The translations under genes were made by a program, and so were the position numbers. This document shows, one piece after another, positions 14,195 to 22,210 of a DNA stretch of 22,210 bases. Location of the stretch: positions 1 through 22,210 of the forward strand of contig JAGTUZ010000270.1 in the NCBI GenBank assembly GCA_018224415.1. Reading direction: 5' to 3'. The notes under the pieces were generated by a model. It had not been told where the DNA came from and made no database searches. It saw only the letters and a program-made list of their open reading frames with translations. The DNA comes from Bacteroidota bacterium (GTDB lineage Bacteria > Bacteroidota > Ignavibacteria > SZUA-365). Positions within the stretch are counted from its first letter, which is position 1; each line of letters starts with the position of its first letter.

Positions 14195-15898
14195 ATGAAG
14201 AACCACATTGTATCTAGCACGGAACAACACGGCATGCAGATGAAACACAGACTCCTCTCGATTCTCACCGCAGTCCTCCTGGTCGCCTTCGTCGCGCCCG
14301 GCGCGTTCGCCCAGACCTCCGGCGATGCGCTGACGAGCGTCGAGCAGATCATGCGATACATGAAGAGCGCCAATTACTCCGAGGACGATCTGCTGCAGCG
14401 CATGGCCTGGGGCGACAAGATCGTCAATGAGATGGTGGGGTACCGTCCGTCCGAGGACGACCGGCAAAGCTATCTCCGCTTGCTCGATATCGCGATCGAC
14501 CATTACAAGTACGAAAACGACCGCCTGCGCGTGCTTCTGCGTGCACTCACAACACTGGATCCGCTGGTGGCGAAGTATTTCCCGCAGTGGATCATCCAGG
14601 ACGAACCCATGATCCTCGAGGTCATGCGCAAGGTCCGTGACAACCGCGACGACCTGCTCGACGCCGAAGCGGTCGAGATCGCCGAACGCGTGCTCACCGG
14701 CAAGGCGCGCATGCGCGTTATCCAGAGCCCGAAAGACGACCAGAACCTGATTGCCATCATCATCGAGAAAGCACGTCCCCACGATGAAGAACGGCTTTCC
14801 GCAGGTTTCCTTCCGAACGAGGAAAATCCCGATTTTGACGATTATCGCATCGTCGGCCGTCGCAACCTGAGCGAAATTCTCACGCGGGATCTCTACGATG
14901 CGGTCGTCGCGAAACAGGCCTATGCCCATCTTGACGAGACCGGTTCGGTCAAGCCGCAGCCCTACGTTGCCGAGGCAACCATCAGTGTGCCCTTCGGTGG
15001 CGGCTTCATGTGGACAATGGACGCAAACGAGCAGACCGAAGGCGTCACATTGCAACCGTCGCGTATCCGGGCAGGTTTCGAGCTGAAGATCGGTAATGAC
15101 TGGGTCAACCTGCCGTTTCTCTACGGCGCGCAGTGGAACACGCTGTTCGTCTACGAGCCTTCGGGGACCGAACGCATCAAGATCGGTCCGGCCATCCCGT
15201 TCTCCTGGGGTGACCAAAGCATCGCGAGCCAGATGCCGATCTTCAAGCCACGCACGCTCAACGGCACCTGGGGCGCGGCGGGTGAATACTACAAGCAGCT
15301 TTCCAACATCGCCGGTTCCCCCGGTGTCGACGCCGACGGTATCGGCGCTGCTGCATTTGTGTCCTTCGGTCTGAAAACCCTGGGCAACAAAAAGATCACC
15401 AATGTCGATGGCACCATTGTCAACGGCGAGGGTGCCGAGCCTCGACTGTTCCAGCCGACAACGGAAGTGGATGCCGCCCAGTCGCATTTCTATTATCTTG
15501 CGAACACGGCCACGGCTTTCTACTGGCGTGATCTCGGCTTCATGCTTGACGGGCTTCGTCTGCACGCAGGTCTCGGCTACCAGAAGGTGGTAGAAGCGCG
15601 CCGACGGAACATCATCGACGATGCCGGCACGAATTTCGATGCCGACAGCGTCAGCATCGTCCGTGACCACAGCAAGCTCGACGCCTTTGTGCGCCTGACC
15701 TACGATAACGCGGGAAAGACCACATACGGTGTCGCGCTGCAGTATTTCAATGGCGGCATGATGGGTGAGATATACCTCAACATCTTCAGCTGGATGCGCG
15801 CGGAAGTCAAGTACTCGCGCATGGTGTTCCGTGACCCCGAGGTCTGGGAACACGAGGAAATGATCGTTCCGGGTCTGCGCTTCGGATTCGCGTTCTAA
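14195..15898 (+). CDS. Outer-membrane beta-barrel protein with helical periplasmic N-domain, paralogous barrel end to the preceding gene
   Basis: The family is not recognised. A long signal peptide (about 1-40; hydrophobic LLSILTAVLLVAFVAPGAFA then QTS) is followed by an alpha-helical region (about 45-230) with repeat-like helical pairs (DRQSYLRLLDIAIDHYKYEN, RLRVLLRALTTLDPLVAKYF). A beta-rich region from about 255 (YVAEATISVPFGGGFMW) runs to the C-terminus, which ends in LRFGFAF; a terminal phenylalanine is the usual outer-membrane barrel sorting signal. The last 60 residues align with the preceding protein: YGVALQYFNGGMM at 511 and SWMRAEVKYS. The ribosome site GGAGG lies at 14183-14187 before ATG 14195; the next in-frame ATGs at 14234 and 14240 lack one. 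It starts 14 bases after the previous stop, so the two are co-translated. Confidence 0.7.
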   Translation: MKNHIVSSTEQHGMQMKHRLLSILTAVLLVAFVAPGAFAQTSGDALTSVEQIMRYMKSANYSEDDLLQRMAWGDKIVNEMVGYRPSEDDRQSYLRLLDIAIDHYKYENDRLRVLLRALTTLDPLVAKYFPQWIIQDEPMILEVMRKVRDNRDDLLDAEAVEIAERVLTGKARMRVIQSPKDDQNLIAIIIEKARPHDEERLSAGFLPNEENPDFDDYRIVGRRNLSEILTRDLYDAVVAKQAYAHLDETGSVKPQPYVAEATISVPFGGGFMWTMDANEQTEGVTLQPSRIRAGFELKIGNDWVNLPFLYGAQWNTLFVYEPSGTERIKIGPAIPFSWGDQSIASQMPIFKPRTLNGTWGAAGEYYKQLSNIAGSPGVDADGIGAAAFVSFGLKTLGNKKITNVDGTIVNGEGAEPRLFQPTTEVDAAQSHFYYLANTATAFYWRDLGFMLDGLRLHAGLGYQKVVEARRRNIIDDAGTNFDADSVSIVRDHSKLDAFVRLTYDNAGKTTYGVALQYFNGGMMGEIYLNIFSWMRAEVKYSRMVFRDPEVWEHEEMIVPGLRFGFAF

Positions 15899-15930
15899 CG
15901 CAGCGGACACCGTTCCTTTCATGATTACAA

Positions 15931-15970
15931 ATGCAGGCGGTGGTCTCGTGCCACCGCCTGCATGTGTTTT
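15931..15970 (+). terminator. Intrinsic terminator-like hairpin after the outer-membrane gene pair
   Basis: A perfect 13-bp stem, ATGCAGGCGGTGG (15931-15943) against CCACCGCCTGCAT (15951-15963), has a 7-base loop and is followed by GTGTTTT. It lies 33 bases after the stop at 15898 and is the strongest terminator-like signal in the window. It would end or attenuate transcription of the GldL/GldM/OMP operon before the VWA-OmpA gene. Confidence 0.8.
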
Positions 15971-15986
15971 AAACGCCACCGGTGGT

Positions 15987-17363
15987 ATGCCTGTTTTCTC
16001 CTTCACACCCGTCCCCATACTCCTCGTGCTGCTGCTCGGGTTCGTCAACATGGATCCAGGCGGGTCGACGTCGGCGCAACCGGTGCAGGCGTCCGCTCGG
16101 GTGTCTACCGACCCGGGGCCGGACAGCCTGCGCAAGCCAACCATTATTTCCGCCCGCAGCACGAAACCCGAAGCAGTGACCGTGTCTATCCGTGCGGTCG
16201 ACATCAGCCGCTATCCCGAGGTGAGCGTCATCCTTGACGCACGCGATAGCGTCGGCAACCATTTTCCCAGCCTGAAAAAATCCGACATGGTTATCTACCA
16301 GGACGCCGCGCCCGTGCGTATCGAATCCCTGGAAAGGATCTCCGCCGACAACAGCTTCCCGGTCGACATCGCCTTCATCATCGACCAGACAGGGAGCATG
16401 ACACAGGAGGTGTCGGAAGTCAAGGCCAACATCATCGAATTCACACAGCGTCTGGCCTCACGCGGAGTGGACTACCGCCTGGCGCTGCTCACCTTCAGCG
16501 ATCGCATCGAACGGTACAAGGATTTTACCGAGGACGTGAAAACCTTCATCAGCTGGATCGACGGCGTGAAGATCGGCGGGGGAATGGATGACAACGAGAA
16601 TGCGCTCGAAGCATTGTTCGAAGCGACCTCCTTCAAGTTCCGTCAGAGTGCCCAGCGGATCTTCATTCTCATCACCGACGCGATGTTCCATCAGAAAGGG
16701 GACAAGGGCTACGGGAAGACGGATTTCACCTCCGAGTCGATGACGGATTTCCTGATCAAACAGAACGTCAAGCTCTTTGCCATCACGCCCCCTGCGATCC
16801 CGGAATACAAACGCATGACGGAGATGACCCGGGGCAAGCGCTTCAATATCATCGAAGATTTCAGCTCCATCCTCGACGAATTCAGCGAATCCCTCACGAA
16901 TCTCTATTCCGTGCGCTACCACATCAACGAGGAAGTGCCGCCGGAGAAAATGACGCTGGAGATCCGCAACTCGGCCGACGAGACCGTGCTGCAGGAAGAG
17001 GTCACGGTGCTGGATGTGGACAAGAAATTCGTCCTCGATAACATCCTCTTCGACTTCAATCGCGCCACCTTTGACATGGCCTACACCGAGGAACTGCGGA
17101 ACGTGCTTGCGATGATGCGCAAGTACGAAAACATCCATATCGAGATCCGCGGACATACCGACTTTATCGGAAGTGACGAGTACAACATCGCCCTGTCCGA
17201 CGCGCGCGCGCGCGCGGTGAAGAAATATCTTGTCGAGCGGGGAGTGGGAACCGATCGCATGACCACACGGGGCATGGGGAAATCGCAGCCGATCGCGCCG
17301 AATGATACCGAACTCGGGCGGCGGCTCAATCGCCGGACCGAGGTGGTGATTACGCGAAAATGA
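15987..17363 (+). CDS. Secreted VWA-OmpA protein, likely peptidoglycan anchor
   Basis: This 458-residue protein has an N-terminal signal segment (ILLVLLLGFVNM) and a short beta domain (about 65-115) like those preceding VWA modules. The von Willebrand A domain (about 125-320) carries the metal site D133-Q-T-G-S137. The C-terminal OmpA domain (about 351-458) has NILFDFNRATFD, the peptidoglycan-binding helix GHTDFIGSDEYNIALSDARA and the closing NRRTEVVI. OmpA domains of this kind bind diaminopimelate in the cell wall; VWA domains bind proteins in a metal-dependent way. I start it at ATG 15987 because the in-frame ATG 15921 would place the terminator hairpin inside the coding sequence. It probably tethers or senses the neighbouring envelope complex, as PorE-type OmpA proteins do for T9SS; that link is inference. 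An alternating (CG)8 tract at 17201-17216 falls in the OmpA motif. Confidence 0.88.
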   Translation: MPVFSFTPVPILLVLLLGFVNMDPGGSTSAQPVQASARVSTDPGPDSLRKPTIISARSTKPEAVTVSIRAVDISRYPEVSVILDARDSVGNHFPSLKKSDMVIYQDAAPVRIESLERISADNSFPVDIAFIIDQTGSMTQEVSEVKANIIEFTQRLASRGVDYRLALLTFSDRIERYKDFTEDVKTFISWIDGVKIGGGMDDNENALEALFEATSFKFRQSAQRIFILITDAMFHQKGDKGYGKTDFTSESMTDFLIKQNVKLFAITPPAIPEYKRMTEMTRGKRFNIIEDFSSILDEFSESLTNLYSVRYHINEEVPPEKMTLEIRNSADETVLQEEVTVLDVDKKFVLDNILFDFNRATFDMAYTEELRNVLAMMRKYENIHIEIRGHTDFIGSDEYNIALSDARARAVKKYLVERGVGTDRMTTRGMGKSQPIAPNDTELGRRLNRRTEVVITRK

Positions 17364-17399
17364 CGTATACTATGCGCGTTCGTTCCTTCGGGACGCGTT

Positions 17400-17813
17400 T
17401 CACTCTCCCATCACCTTGATGATCAGCCGTTTGCGGCGCTGTCCATCGAACTCAGCGTAGTAGATCTGCTGCCAGGGCCCGAAATCCAGTCGGCCGTCGG
17501 TGATGGGTACGATCACCTCGTGATGGACGAGCAGGCTTTTCAGATGTGCGTCGCCATTGGTCTCGCCGGTGCGGTGGTGGCGGTAGTCCTGACGGAACGG
17601 TGCGATCGACTCGAGCCATTCGTCGATGTCGGCCAGCAGTCCGTCTTCGGCGTCGTTGACCCATACGCCGGCGGTGATGTGCATGGCCGAGACGAGCACC
17701 ATGCCCTCGCGGATGCCGCTTTTCCGCAAGGCGGATTCGACGTCGTCGGTGATATTGACGTACTCCCGTTTGCGTTGCGTGTTGAATGTCAGATATTCGG
17801 TGTGGAATTTCAT
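17400..17813 (-). CDS. YjbQ-family protein (secondary thiamine-phosphate synthase enzyme family)
   Basis: The product is 137 residues, the usual length of the YjbQ/UPF0047 family. Family motifs are present: SAMHITAGVWVNDAEDGLL, then HHRTGETNGDAHLKSLL, then the C-terminal GPWQQIYYAEFDG and RRKRLIIKVMGE. Members form trimers with conserved His and acidic residues. Some show weak thiamine-phosphate synthase activity in E. coli complementation, but the physiological role is not settled. I start at ATG 17813 with AGGAGAG a few bases upstream; the frame open to 17918 runs into the divergent helicase gene and is not family sequence. It converges with the VWA-OmpA gene across only 36 bases. Confidence 0.92.
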   Translation of the reverse strand: MKFHTEYLTFNTQRKREYVNITDDVESALRKSGIREGMVLVSAMHITAGVWVNDAEDGLLADIDEWLESIAPFRQDYRHHRTGETNGDAHLKSLLVHHEVIVPITDGRLDFGPWQQIYYAEFDGQRRKRLIIKVMGE

Positions 17814-17867
17814 GAATACTCTCCTCGTGTGGAATGATCGTAATCCGGTGGAAGGAAGGTGACCGCG

Positions 17868-20078
17868 ATGGGTAGCCCGCCATCGGCACATGATAGGCGC
17901 GAAAGCGCTGAAACGCAAGGCACCGAGTCGGTCGAGGCAACACTCGAGCGCGTGACCTGGTCCGCGTCTGACAGCGCCTTTGTTGTCTGCCGCATTCGCG
18001 TGGAGGGAGAACTGTTCCCGCTGGTGGCCGTCGGGGAGATGTTGTCCCCGTCACCGGGCGACCGCTACGTGCTTCACGGGAAGTGGGGAGAGCATCCGCG
18101 ATACGGACGGCAATTCCAGTTTACCTCGTACGAGCTGCAATACCCCGTCACCGCCGAAGGCATCGAGCGCTACCTGTCCTCCGGCCTGATTTCCGGATTG
18201 GGAAAAGGAACCGCGCGTCGCATCGTCGAGTTTTTCGGAACGCACACGCTCGAAGTGATGAATACCCGGATCGAAAGCCTGCTCGAGGTCGAGGGGATCG
18301 GAATAAAAAAACTCGAGCAGATCCAGCGCGAATGGGAGCGGCAGCGCGGGGTGCAGAACATCATGATATTTCTCAAGGCCCATGATATCAGCAGCGGCTG
18401 GGCCGTACGCATTTACCGTTCCTACGGAAATGACGCGATGAAGGTCCTGCATGACAATCCGTACCGGATGATTGAGGACATCGAGGGCATCGGTTTTCTG
18501 ACCGCCGACAGCATCGCGCGTTCGCTGGGTATCGGTCCGGGCGATGAGCGCCGCGTGGTGGCCGGACTCGGTTTCGCGCTGCGCGAAGCCGCGCGGCGAC
18601 ATGGACACAGCTGCGTGCCGGAGGAGGATTTTCTTCGCCATGCCGCGTCCGTTCTGGAAGTGGAAGCGGACGAGGCCCGGGCCGCGCTTGGACTGGCCGT
18701 CGAAACCGGAAGGGTGATGGTGGACGACGGGCATGTGTATCTCCCCGAACTCTGGCACGCCGAGGAAACGGTTGTTGACTCCCTGCGCGTCGCATTCGGC
18801 GAGGTGTGGAACGGACTCGACCACCTGCTGCTCGACGACTGGTTGACCGCCGTGGAAGCCGCGCGCAAGGTGCGTTTCAACGCCCAGCAGACGGAGGCCA
18901 TCCACAAGGCGCTGGCTGGTCCTGTGTGCATTCTCACCGGCGGACCCGGCACGGGCAAAACCACGACACTCACCGGCATACTCGATCTTGCGCGGCGGAT
19001 GGAGTGGAAAACCGCGATCTGCGCACCGACGGGCCGGGCGGCAAAGCGCATCACGGAGGTGACCGGCCATGAGGCCCGCACTATCCATCGCCTCCTGGAG
19101 TTCGATCCCGGAGCAATGGTGTTCCAGCGGAACGAGGACGCGCCTCTCGATGCAAAGCTGCTGGTGGTGGACGAACTATCGATGGTCGACCTTCCCCTCA
19201 TGGCAGCGCTGCTGCGCGCGCGTCCGCCGGGCTGCCGGATGGTGCTGGCAGGCGATGCCGACCAGCTGCCGCCGGTGGGACCCGGGGCGGTGTTGCGCGA
19301 CCTGCTCGCCTGCGGGGAGGTAGACAGCGTGGTGCTGCACCTCGTGCTGCGACAGGCGGAAGATTCAACCATCGTGACCAACGCGCATCGCCTGCGTCAG
19401 GGGTTCATGCCCGTGTTCGATACGCGCCTGACCGACAGGGGCGAGACGTTCTTTCAGGAAGTCGATAGCGACGAGCATCTCGCGCAGCTCATCCGCGATC
19501 TCGTCGCAGAGCGCCTGCCCGCCGAACTCGGCTGCGACGCGAAACGCGACATCCAGGTGCTCTCGCCGATGTACGACGGACAGGCGGGCGTGACGCATCT
19601 CAACCACGTGCTGCAGCAGGCGGTCAACGGTGCTTCCCGTGTGGCCTTTCAGCGTGGCGATCGCAGTTTCCGCCGCGGTGACAAGGTCATGCAGGTACGA
19701 AACGATTACAGCAAGGACGTGTACAACGGCGACATCGGGTACGTCCGTTCCTACGACGAGGAGGAGAACATGCTCGGCGTGGAGTTCGACGGCCGCGCGG
19801 TGTCCTATGCGCCCGAGGAAACCGACGACCTCGTGCTCGCCTACGCCATCACCGTGCACAAGAGCCAGGGCGGGGAATACGACATCGTGATCATGCCCAT
19901 CAGTCCCCAACATCGCGGCATGCTCCGGCGCAACCTGGTTTACACCGCCATGACGCGCGCGCGGCGCATGATGGTCTTTCTCGGACGGCGCGCCGTGCTT
20001 TCCGCCGCCGCGGAAAATCCCCGCGAAACGCCACGCCACGGCCTGCTCGCGCGCAAACTGCGCGATGCGCTGCGGTAG
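17868..20078 (+). CDS. recD2: RecD2-type ATP-dependent DNA helicase (RecD/TraA family)
   Basis: This 736-residue superfamily 1B 5'-3' helicase acts in DNA repair without RecBC partners. In order: an N-terminal OB-like domain (about 20-95), helix-hairpin-helix repeats (about 95-215: GLISGLGKGTARRIVEFFG, LLEVEGIGIKKLEQI, IEDIEGIGFLTADSIA), then helicase motifs. These are Walker A LTGGPGTGKTTT (about 355-366), Walker B LLVVDELSMVD (about 432-442), motif III GDADQLPPVGPG (about 462), and motifs V and VI near the end (AITVHKSQGGEYD; VYTAMTRARRMM). The length matches RecD2 and the N-terminal HhH region excludes RecD of RecBCD. I choose ATG 17868, eight bases after AAGGAAGG, over GTG 17859, which would overlap that site. 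It diverges from the YjbQ gene over 54 bases, room for one short promoter region. Confidence 0.95.
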   Translation: MGSPPSAHDRRESAETQGTESVEATLERVTWSASDSAFVVCRIRVEGELFPLVAVGEMLSPSPGDRYVLHGKWGEHPRYGRQFQFTSYELQYPVTAEGIERYLSSGLISGLGKGTARRIVEFFGTHTLEVMNTRIESLLEVEGIGIKKLEQIQREWERQRGVQNIMIFLKAHDISSGWAVRIYRSYGNDAMKVLHDNPYRMIEDIEGIGFLTADSIARSLGIGPGDERRVVAGLGFALREAARRHGHSCVPEEDFLRHAASVLEVEADEARAALGLAVETGRVMVDDGHVYLPELWHAEETVVDSLRVAFGEVWNGLDHLLLDDWLTAVEAARKVRFNAQQTEAIHKALAGPVCILTGGPGTGKTTTLTGILDLARRMEWKTAICAPTGRAAKRITEVTGHEARTIHRLLEFDPGAMVFQRNEDAPLDAKLLVVDELSMVDLPLMAALLRARPPGCRMVLAGDADQLPPVGPGAVLRDLLACGEVDSVVLHLVLRQAEDSTIVTNAHRLRQGFMPVFDTRLTDRGETFFQEVDSDEHLAQLIRDLVAERLPAELGCDAKRDIQVLSPMYDGQAGVTHLNHVLQQAVNGASRVAFQRGDRSFRRGDKVMQVRNDYSKDVYNGDIGYVRSYDEEENMLGVEFDGRAVSYAPEETDDLVLAYAITVHKSQGGEYDIVIMPISPQHRGMLRRNLVYTAMTRARRMMVFLGRRAVLSAAAENPRETPRHGLLARKLRDALR

Positions 20079-20170
20079 GTTTCTTCGCCTGATCTTCGTA
20101 CATTTCCTTGTCATTAGCGTTACGCTTTTTCTCTCAGGTGGGATTTGCATGTCAGATCCGGGTGAGAGCA

Positions 20171-21031
20171 ATGTCGATTGAGATGATTCGCAAGAAAAAA
20201 ACTCCATCTATAGATAAACTCGCTCTCACCCATCCGCAGAAGGCGGCGGTGACCCGCATTCTTACGGCAACAAAGAACAAGTACAAGAAGCTGTTGCACG
20301 AGACGCATGAACGCATGCACATCATCGCGGACATGACGAGCAGCCTTGAATTCTGGTTCAACGTCAACGGGAGATTCGAGTACGTCAGTCCTTCGGTGAC
20401 CGCTGTGCTCGGCTTTGAGCCACGTGATTTCATCGAAGGCGGTCTTCTTCTCGAGAAGCTCGTGCATGAGGACATGCTCGAGCGCTTCCGTGCCGATCGC
20501 ACGCGTGCCCTGGCGGGCGAATCCGGGACGGACCAGGAATATCGGCTTCACACAAAGGACGGCGACACCCGCTACGTGCTGATGACCTGGAGCCCTGTGC
20601 TCACACGCAACGGCAAACACATCGGCGTCCGCATCAGTCTCCGCGACATCTCCGAGTACCGCCGCTGCCAGCATTTCGCCCAGGCCTACGAACAGCTCGC
20701 CCTGGCGATCGCCGACGAACTGCCCTACACGGGTGTGTTCTCGCTGACACCGGATCATTTCATCAAAACCTGGAGCGTCACCTGCGCGAAGCTTTTTGGC
20801 TGGTCCGGCGAGGAAGCCCTCGGCAGGTCGCTCGGTGATCTGTTCGGCGCAGAGACCGACATACTGCTTGAAGGGCTTGACGCCCTCGAATGCAGCGGTC
20901 GCTTCGACACCAACATCCTCCTGCATGCACGTGACCAGAAAGAAATCGGCGTGCGCATCATCGCGCTTTCCCTCTGCGATGTCGAGAAGGTCCTGCATCA
21001 GTACACATTTCTTGTTTATCCTCTCACTTGA
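20171..21031 (+). CDS. Tandem PAS-domain protein without an output domain
   Basis: The 286-residue protein has a basic start, a short helical linker (about 30-50), a well-formed PAS domain (about 50-170; FWFNVNGRFEYVSPSVTAVL, then GFEPRDFIEGG, and a PAC-like end GVRISLRDISEYRR), and a second, weaker PAS domain (about 185-286; FGWSGEEALGRSLGDLFG). No histidine kinase, GGDEF, EAL, HTH or phosphatase domain follows; the protein ends right after the second PAS. It has no membrane segment and should be a cytosolic sensor or adaptor. ATG 20171 is chosen over the earlier TTG 20108, whose added residues look non-coding; GGTGAG lies just upstream. The M16 peptidase begins five bases after its stop, implying co-translation. 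Confidence 0.82.
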   Translation: MSIEMIRKKKTPSIDKLALTHPQKAAVTRILTATKNKYKKLLHETHERMHIIADMTSSLEFWFNVNGRFEYVSPSVTAVLGFEPRDFIEGGLLLEKLVHEDMLERFRADRTRALAGESGTDQEYRLHTKDGDTRYVLMTWSPVLTRNGKHIGVRISLRDISEYRRCQHFAQAYEQLALAIADELPYTGVFSLTPDHFIKTWSVTCAKLFGWSGEEALGRSLGDLFGAETDILLEGLDALECSGRFDTNILLHARDQKEIGVRIIALSLCDVEKVLHQYTFLVYPLT

Positions 21032-21035
21032 CTAC

Positions 21036-22210
21036 ATGAAGAGACAGCACAGCGAGCCTTTGGACATCCCAGCGGAAGACGGGATGATGTTGCGGATGTC
21101 GCGGCTCTCTTCGGGACTGCGTCTGGTCACCGAGCAAGTGCCGAACGCGCATTCCCTCGCCATCGGCGTGTGGATCGACACTGGCAGCCGTGACGAGCGT
21201 CCGGAGGAAAGCGGCATCTCGCATTTCATCGAGCATTGCGTGTTCAAGGGAACCAAGCGCCGCCGCACCCATCATATCGCTCAGTACCTCGAGAGCGTGG
21301 GCGGCTACCTCAACGCGTTCACGACGAAGGACAACACCTGTTACTACGCGCGTGTGCTGCGGCCGCACGCGGATCGGGCGGTACATCTGCTGGCCGACAT
21401 CGTGCAACATTCCACCTTTCCGGAGCGGGAAGTGGAAAAAGAAAAAATGGTCATCATTGACGAAATCCGCGGTGCGGAGGACGATCCGGAAGACCTGGCC
21501 CACGAGCAGTTCGAGGAGCAGCTGTTCGGCCGTCACCCGCTCGGGCAGCCCATCGCGGGTCGGGAGGAGCACGTGCTCTCCTTCGACAGCGCGGTGCTGC
21601 ACGCCTTCGTGCAGCGGCATTACGTCGCAGAGAACATGGTGATCGCCGCAGCGGGGGCCTTGGACCACGACCGTCTGCACGCGCTCTGTGAACGGGAGTT
21701 CGCCGACGTTCCGCACGGTGCCCCGACGCGCCGACGGCGTCCGCGTCAGACCGCTATCCGTCAGGAGATCGTGCGCCGCCCGATACAGCAGGCGCATCTC
21801 ATCCTTGGTACCGTCGCCCCGGGGTATCACGACGCGCGTCGGCACGCCCTCGCCGTGCTCAACGCCGTGCTGGGGGAGGGCATGAGCTCCCGTCTTTTCC
21901 AGCGTGTGCGCGAGCGGCACGGGTATGCCTACAACATCTATTCCTTCCTCTCCATGTTCAACGATGTCTCGACCATCGGCGTGTACGCTGCGGTAGAGCC
22001 CGGACGCGTGGACCGCGCCCGTGCGGTCATCATGCGCGAACTCGAGGCGCTCGGGCGCGGCGGCCTGCCGGTACGCGAGCTGAACCGCGCCAAAGAGCAG
22101 ATCATCGGTGCGATGATGCTCGGGCTCGAAAGCATGAGCAACCGTATGAGCCGTCTGGGCCGCGACGAACTGGTATTCGGACGCGACGTCCCGGTCGGGA
22201 GCGTCATCGC
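21036..22210 (+). CDS. M16-family zinc peptidase (processing-peptidase/insulinase-like), 3' end outside the window
   Basis: The frame is open from ATG 21036 to the window edge (391 codons). The inverted zinc motif HFIEH occupies residues 63-67, and the third ligand E143 lies in VIIDEIRGAEDDPED, 76 residues after H67, the standard M16 spacing. SGLRLVTEQVPNAHS, GVWIDTGSRDE and VGGYLNAFTTKDNTCYYARV are typical of the YmxG/PqqL-like group of about 410-430 residues, so only a short C-terminal piece is missing. In the second half, EGMSSRLFQRVRERHGYAY is the conserved substrate-contact region. No signal peptide is seen, so it is probably cytosolic; such enzymes degrade or process peptides. There is no clear Shine-Dalgarno, so translation likely couples to the PAS gene four bases upstream. 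Confidence 0.93.
   Translation, partial: MKRQHSEPLDIPAEDGMMLRMSRLSSGLRLVTEQVPNAHSLAIGVWIDTGSRDERPEESGISHFIEHCVFKGTKRRRTHHIAQYLESVGGYLNAFTTKDNTCYYARVLRPHADRAVHLLADIVQHSTFPEREVEKEKMVIIDEIRGAEDDPEDLAHEQFEEQLFGRHPLGQPIAGREEHVLSFDSAVLHAFVQRHYVAENMVIAAAGALDHDRLHALCEREFADVPHGAPTRRRRPRQTAIRQEIVRRPIQQAHLILGTVAPGYHDARRHALAVLNAVLGEGMSSRLFQRVRERHGYAYNIYSFLSMFNDVSTIGVYAAVEPGRVDRARAVIMRELEALGRGGLPVRELNRAKEQIIGAMMLGLESMSNRMSRLGRDELVFGRDVPVGSVI

Noticed and set aside
14126..16204. 692-codon minus-strand frame opposite the second outer-membrane gene
   Set aside because: It is a mirror of a gene with signal peptide and barrel signals on the plus strand, it spans the terminator hairpin, and it has no family motifs.
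17814..17918. Upstream extension of the YjbQ-family frame
   Set aside because: The family begins at MKFHTEYLTF (ATG 17813) with a good ribosome site; the extension overlaps the divergent helicase start.

Overview
The window is GC-rich (about 60% by eye), densely coded and Gram-negative in character: it has signal peptides, outer-membrane beta-barrels ending in aromatic residues, and an OmpA-type peptidoglycan-binding domain. GldL/GldM-like inner-membrane proteins suggest a member of the Bacteroidota/Chlorobiota (FCB) side of the tree, for example an Ignavibacteria- or Kapabacteria-like lineage. That placement is inference. No rRNA, tRNA, CRISPR array or intact transposon was seen.

Positions 1-3200 (minus strand) hold a housekeeping cluster transcribed trpS > scpA > scpB > a truncated gene that is probably rluB. 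The genes overlap end to end. ScpB and the rluB-like protein carry tandem-repeat-derived, strongly charged low-complexity extensions. TrpS carries a cysteine pattern resembling that of iron-sulfur TrpRS enzymes. Positions 3201-3494 are a repeat-filled spacer. Positions 3495-5611 (minus) encode an HNH nuclease and a polysaccharide flippase. After a spacer with a REP-like double hairpin, a sugar-nucleotide epimerase reads rightward (5807-6736).

Positions 7041-17363 are the most interesting part: a rightward locus that looks like a trans-envelope machine. It has two consecutive pairs, each a GldL-like membrane protein (a two-helix hairpin with a glutamate inside the second helix) followed by a GldM-like single-span periplasmic protein. 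Two outer-membrane proteins with recognisably paralogous C-termini follow, then a strong terminator-like hairpin, then a VWA-OmpA protein. GldL/GldM form the proton-driven motor of type 9 secretion and gliding in Bacteroidota. Here the motor pair appears duplicated and linked to unfamiliar outer-membrane partners, and no GldK, GldN or SprA is recognised in the window. I infer a two-motor, T9SS-motor-related envelope complex whose cargo or function is unknown.

Positions 17400-22210 return to ordinary genes: a YjbQ-family protein (minus), a RecD2-type helicase (plus), and a PAS-only protein almost touching an M16 zinc peptidase that runs off the window end.
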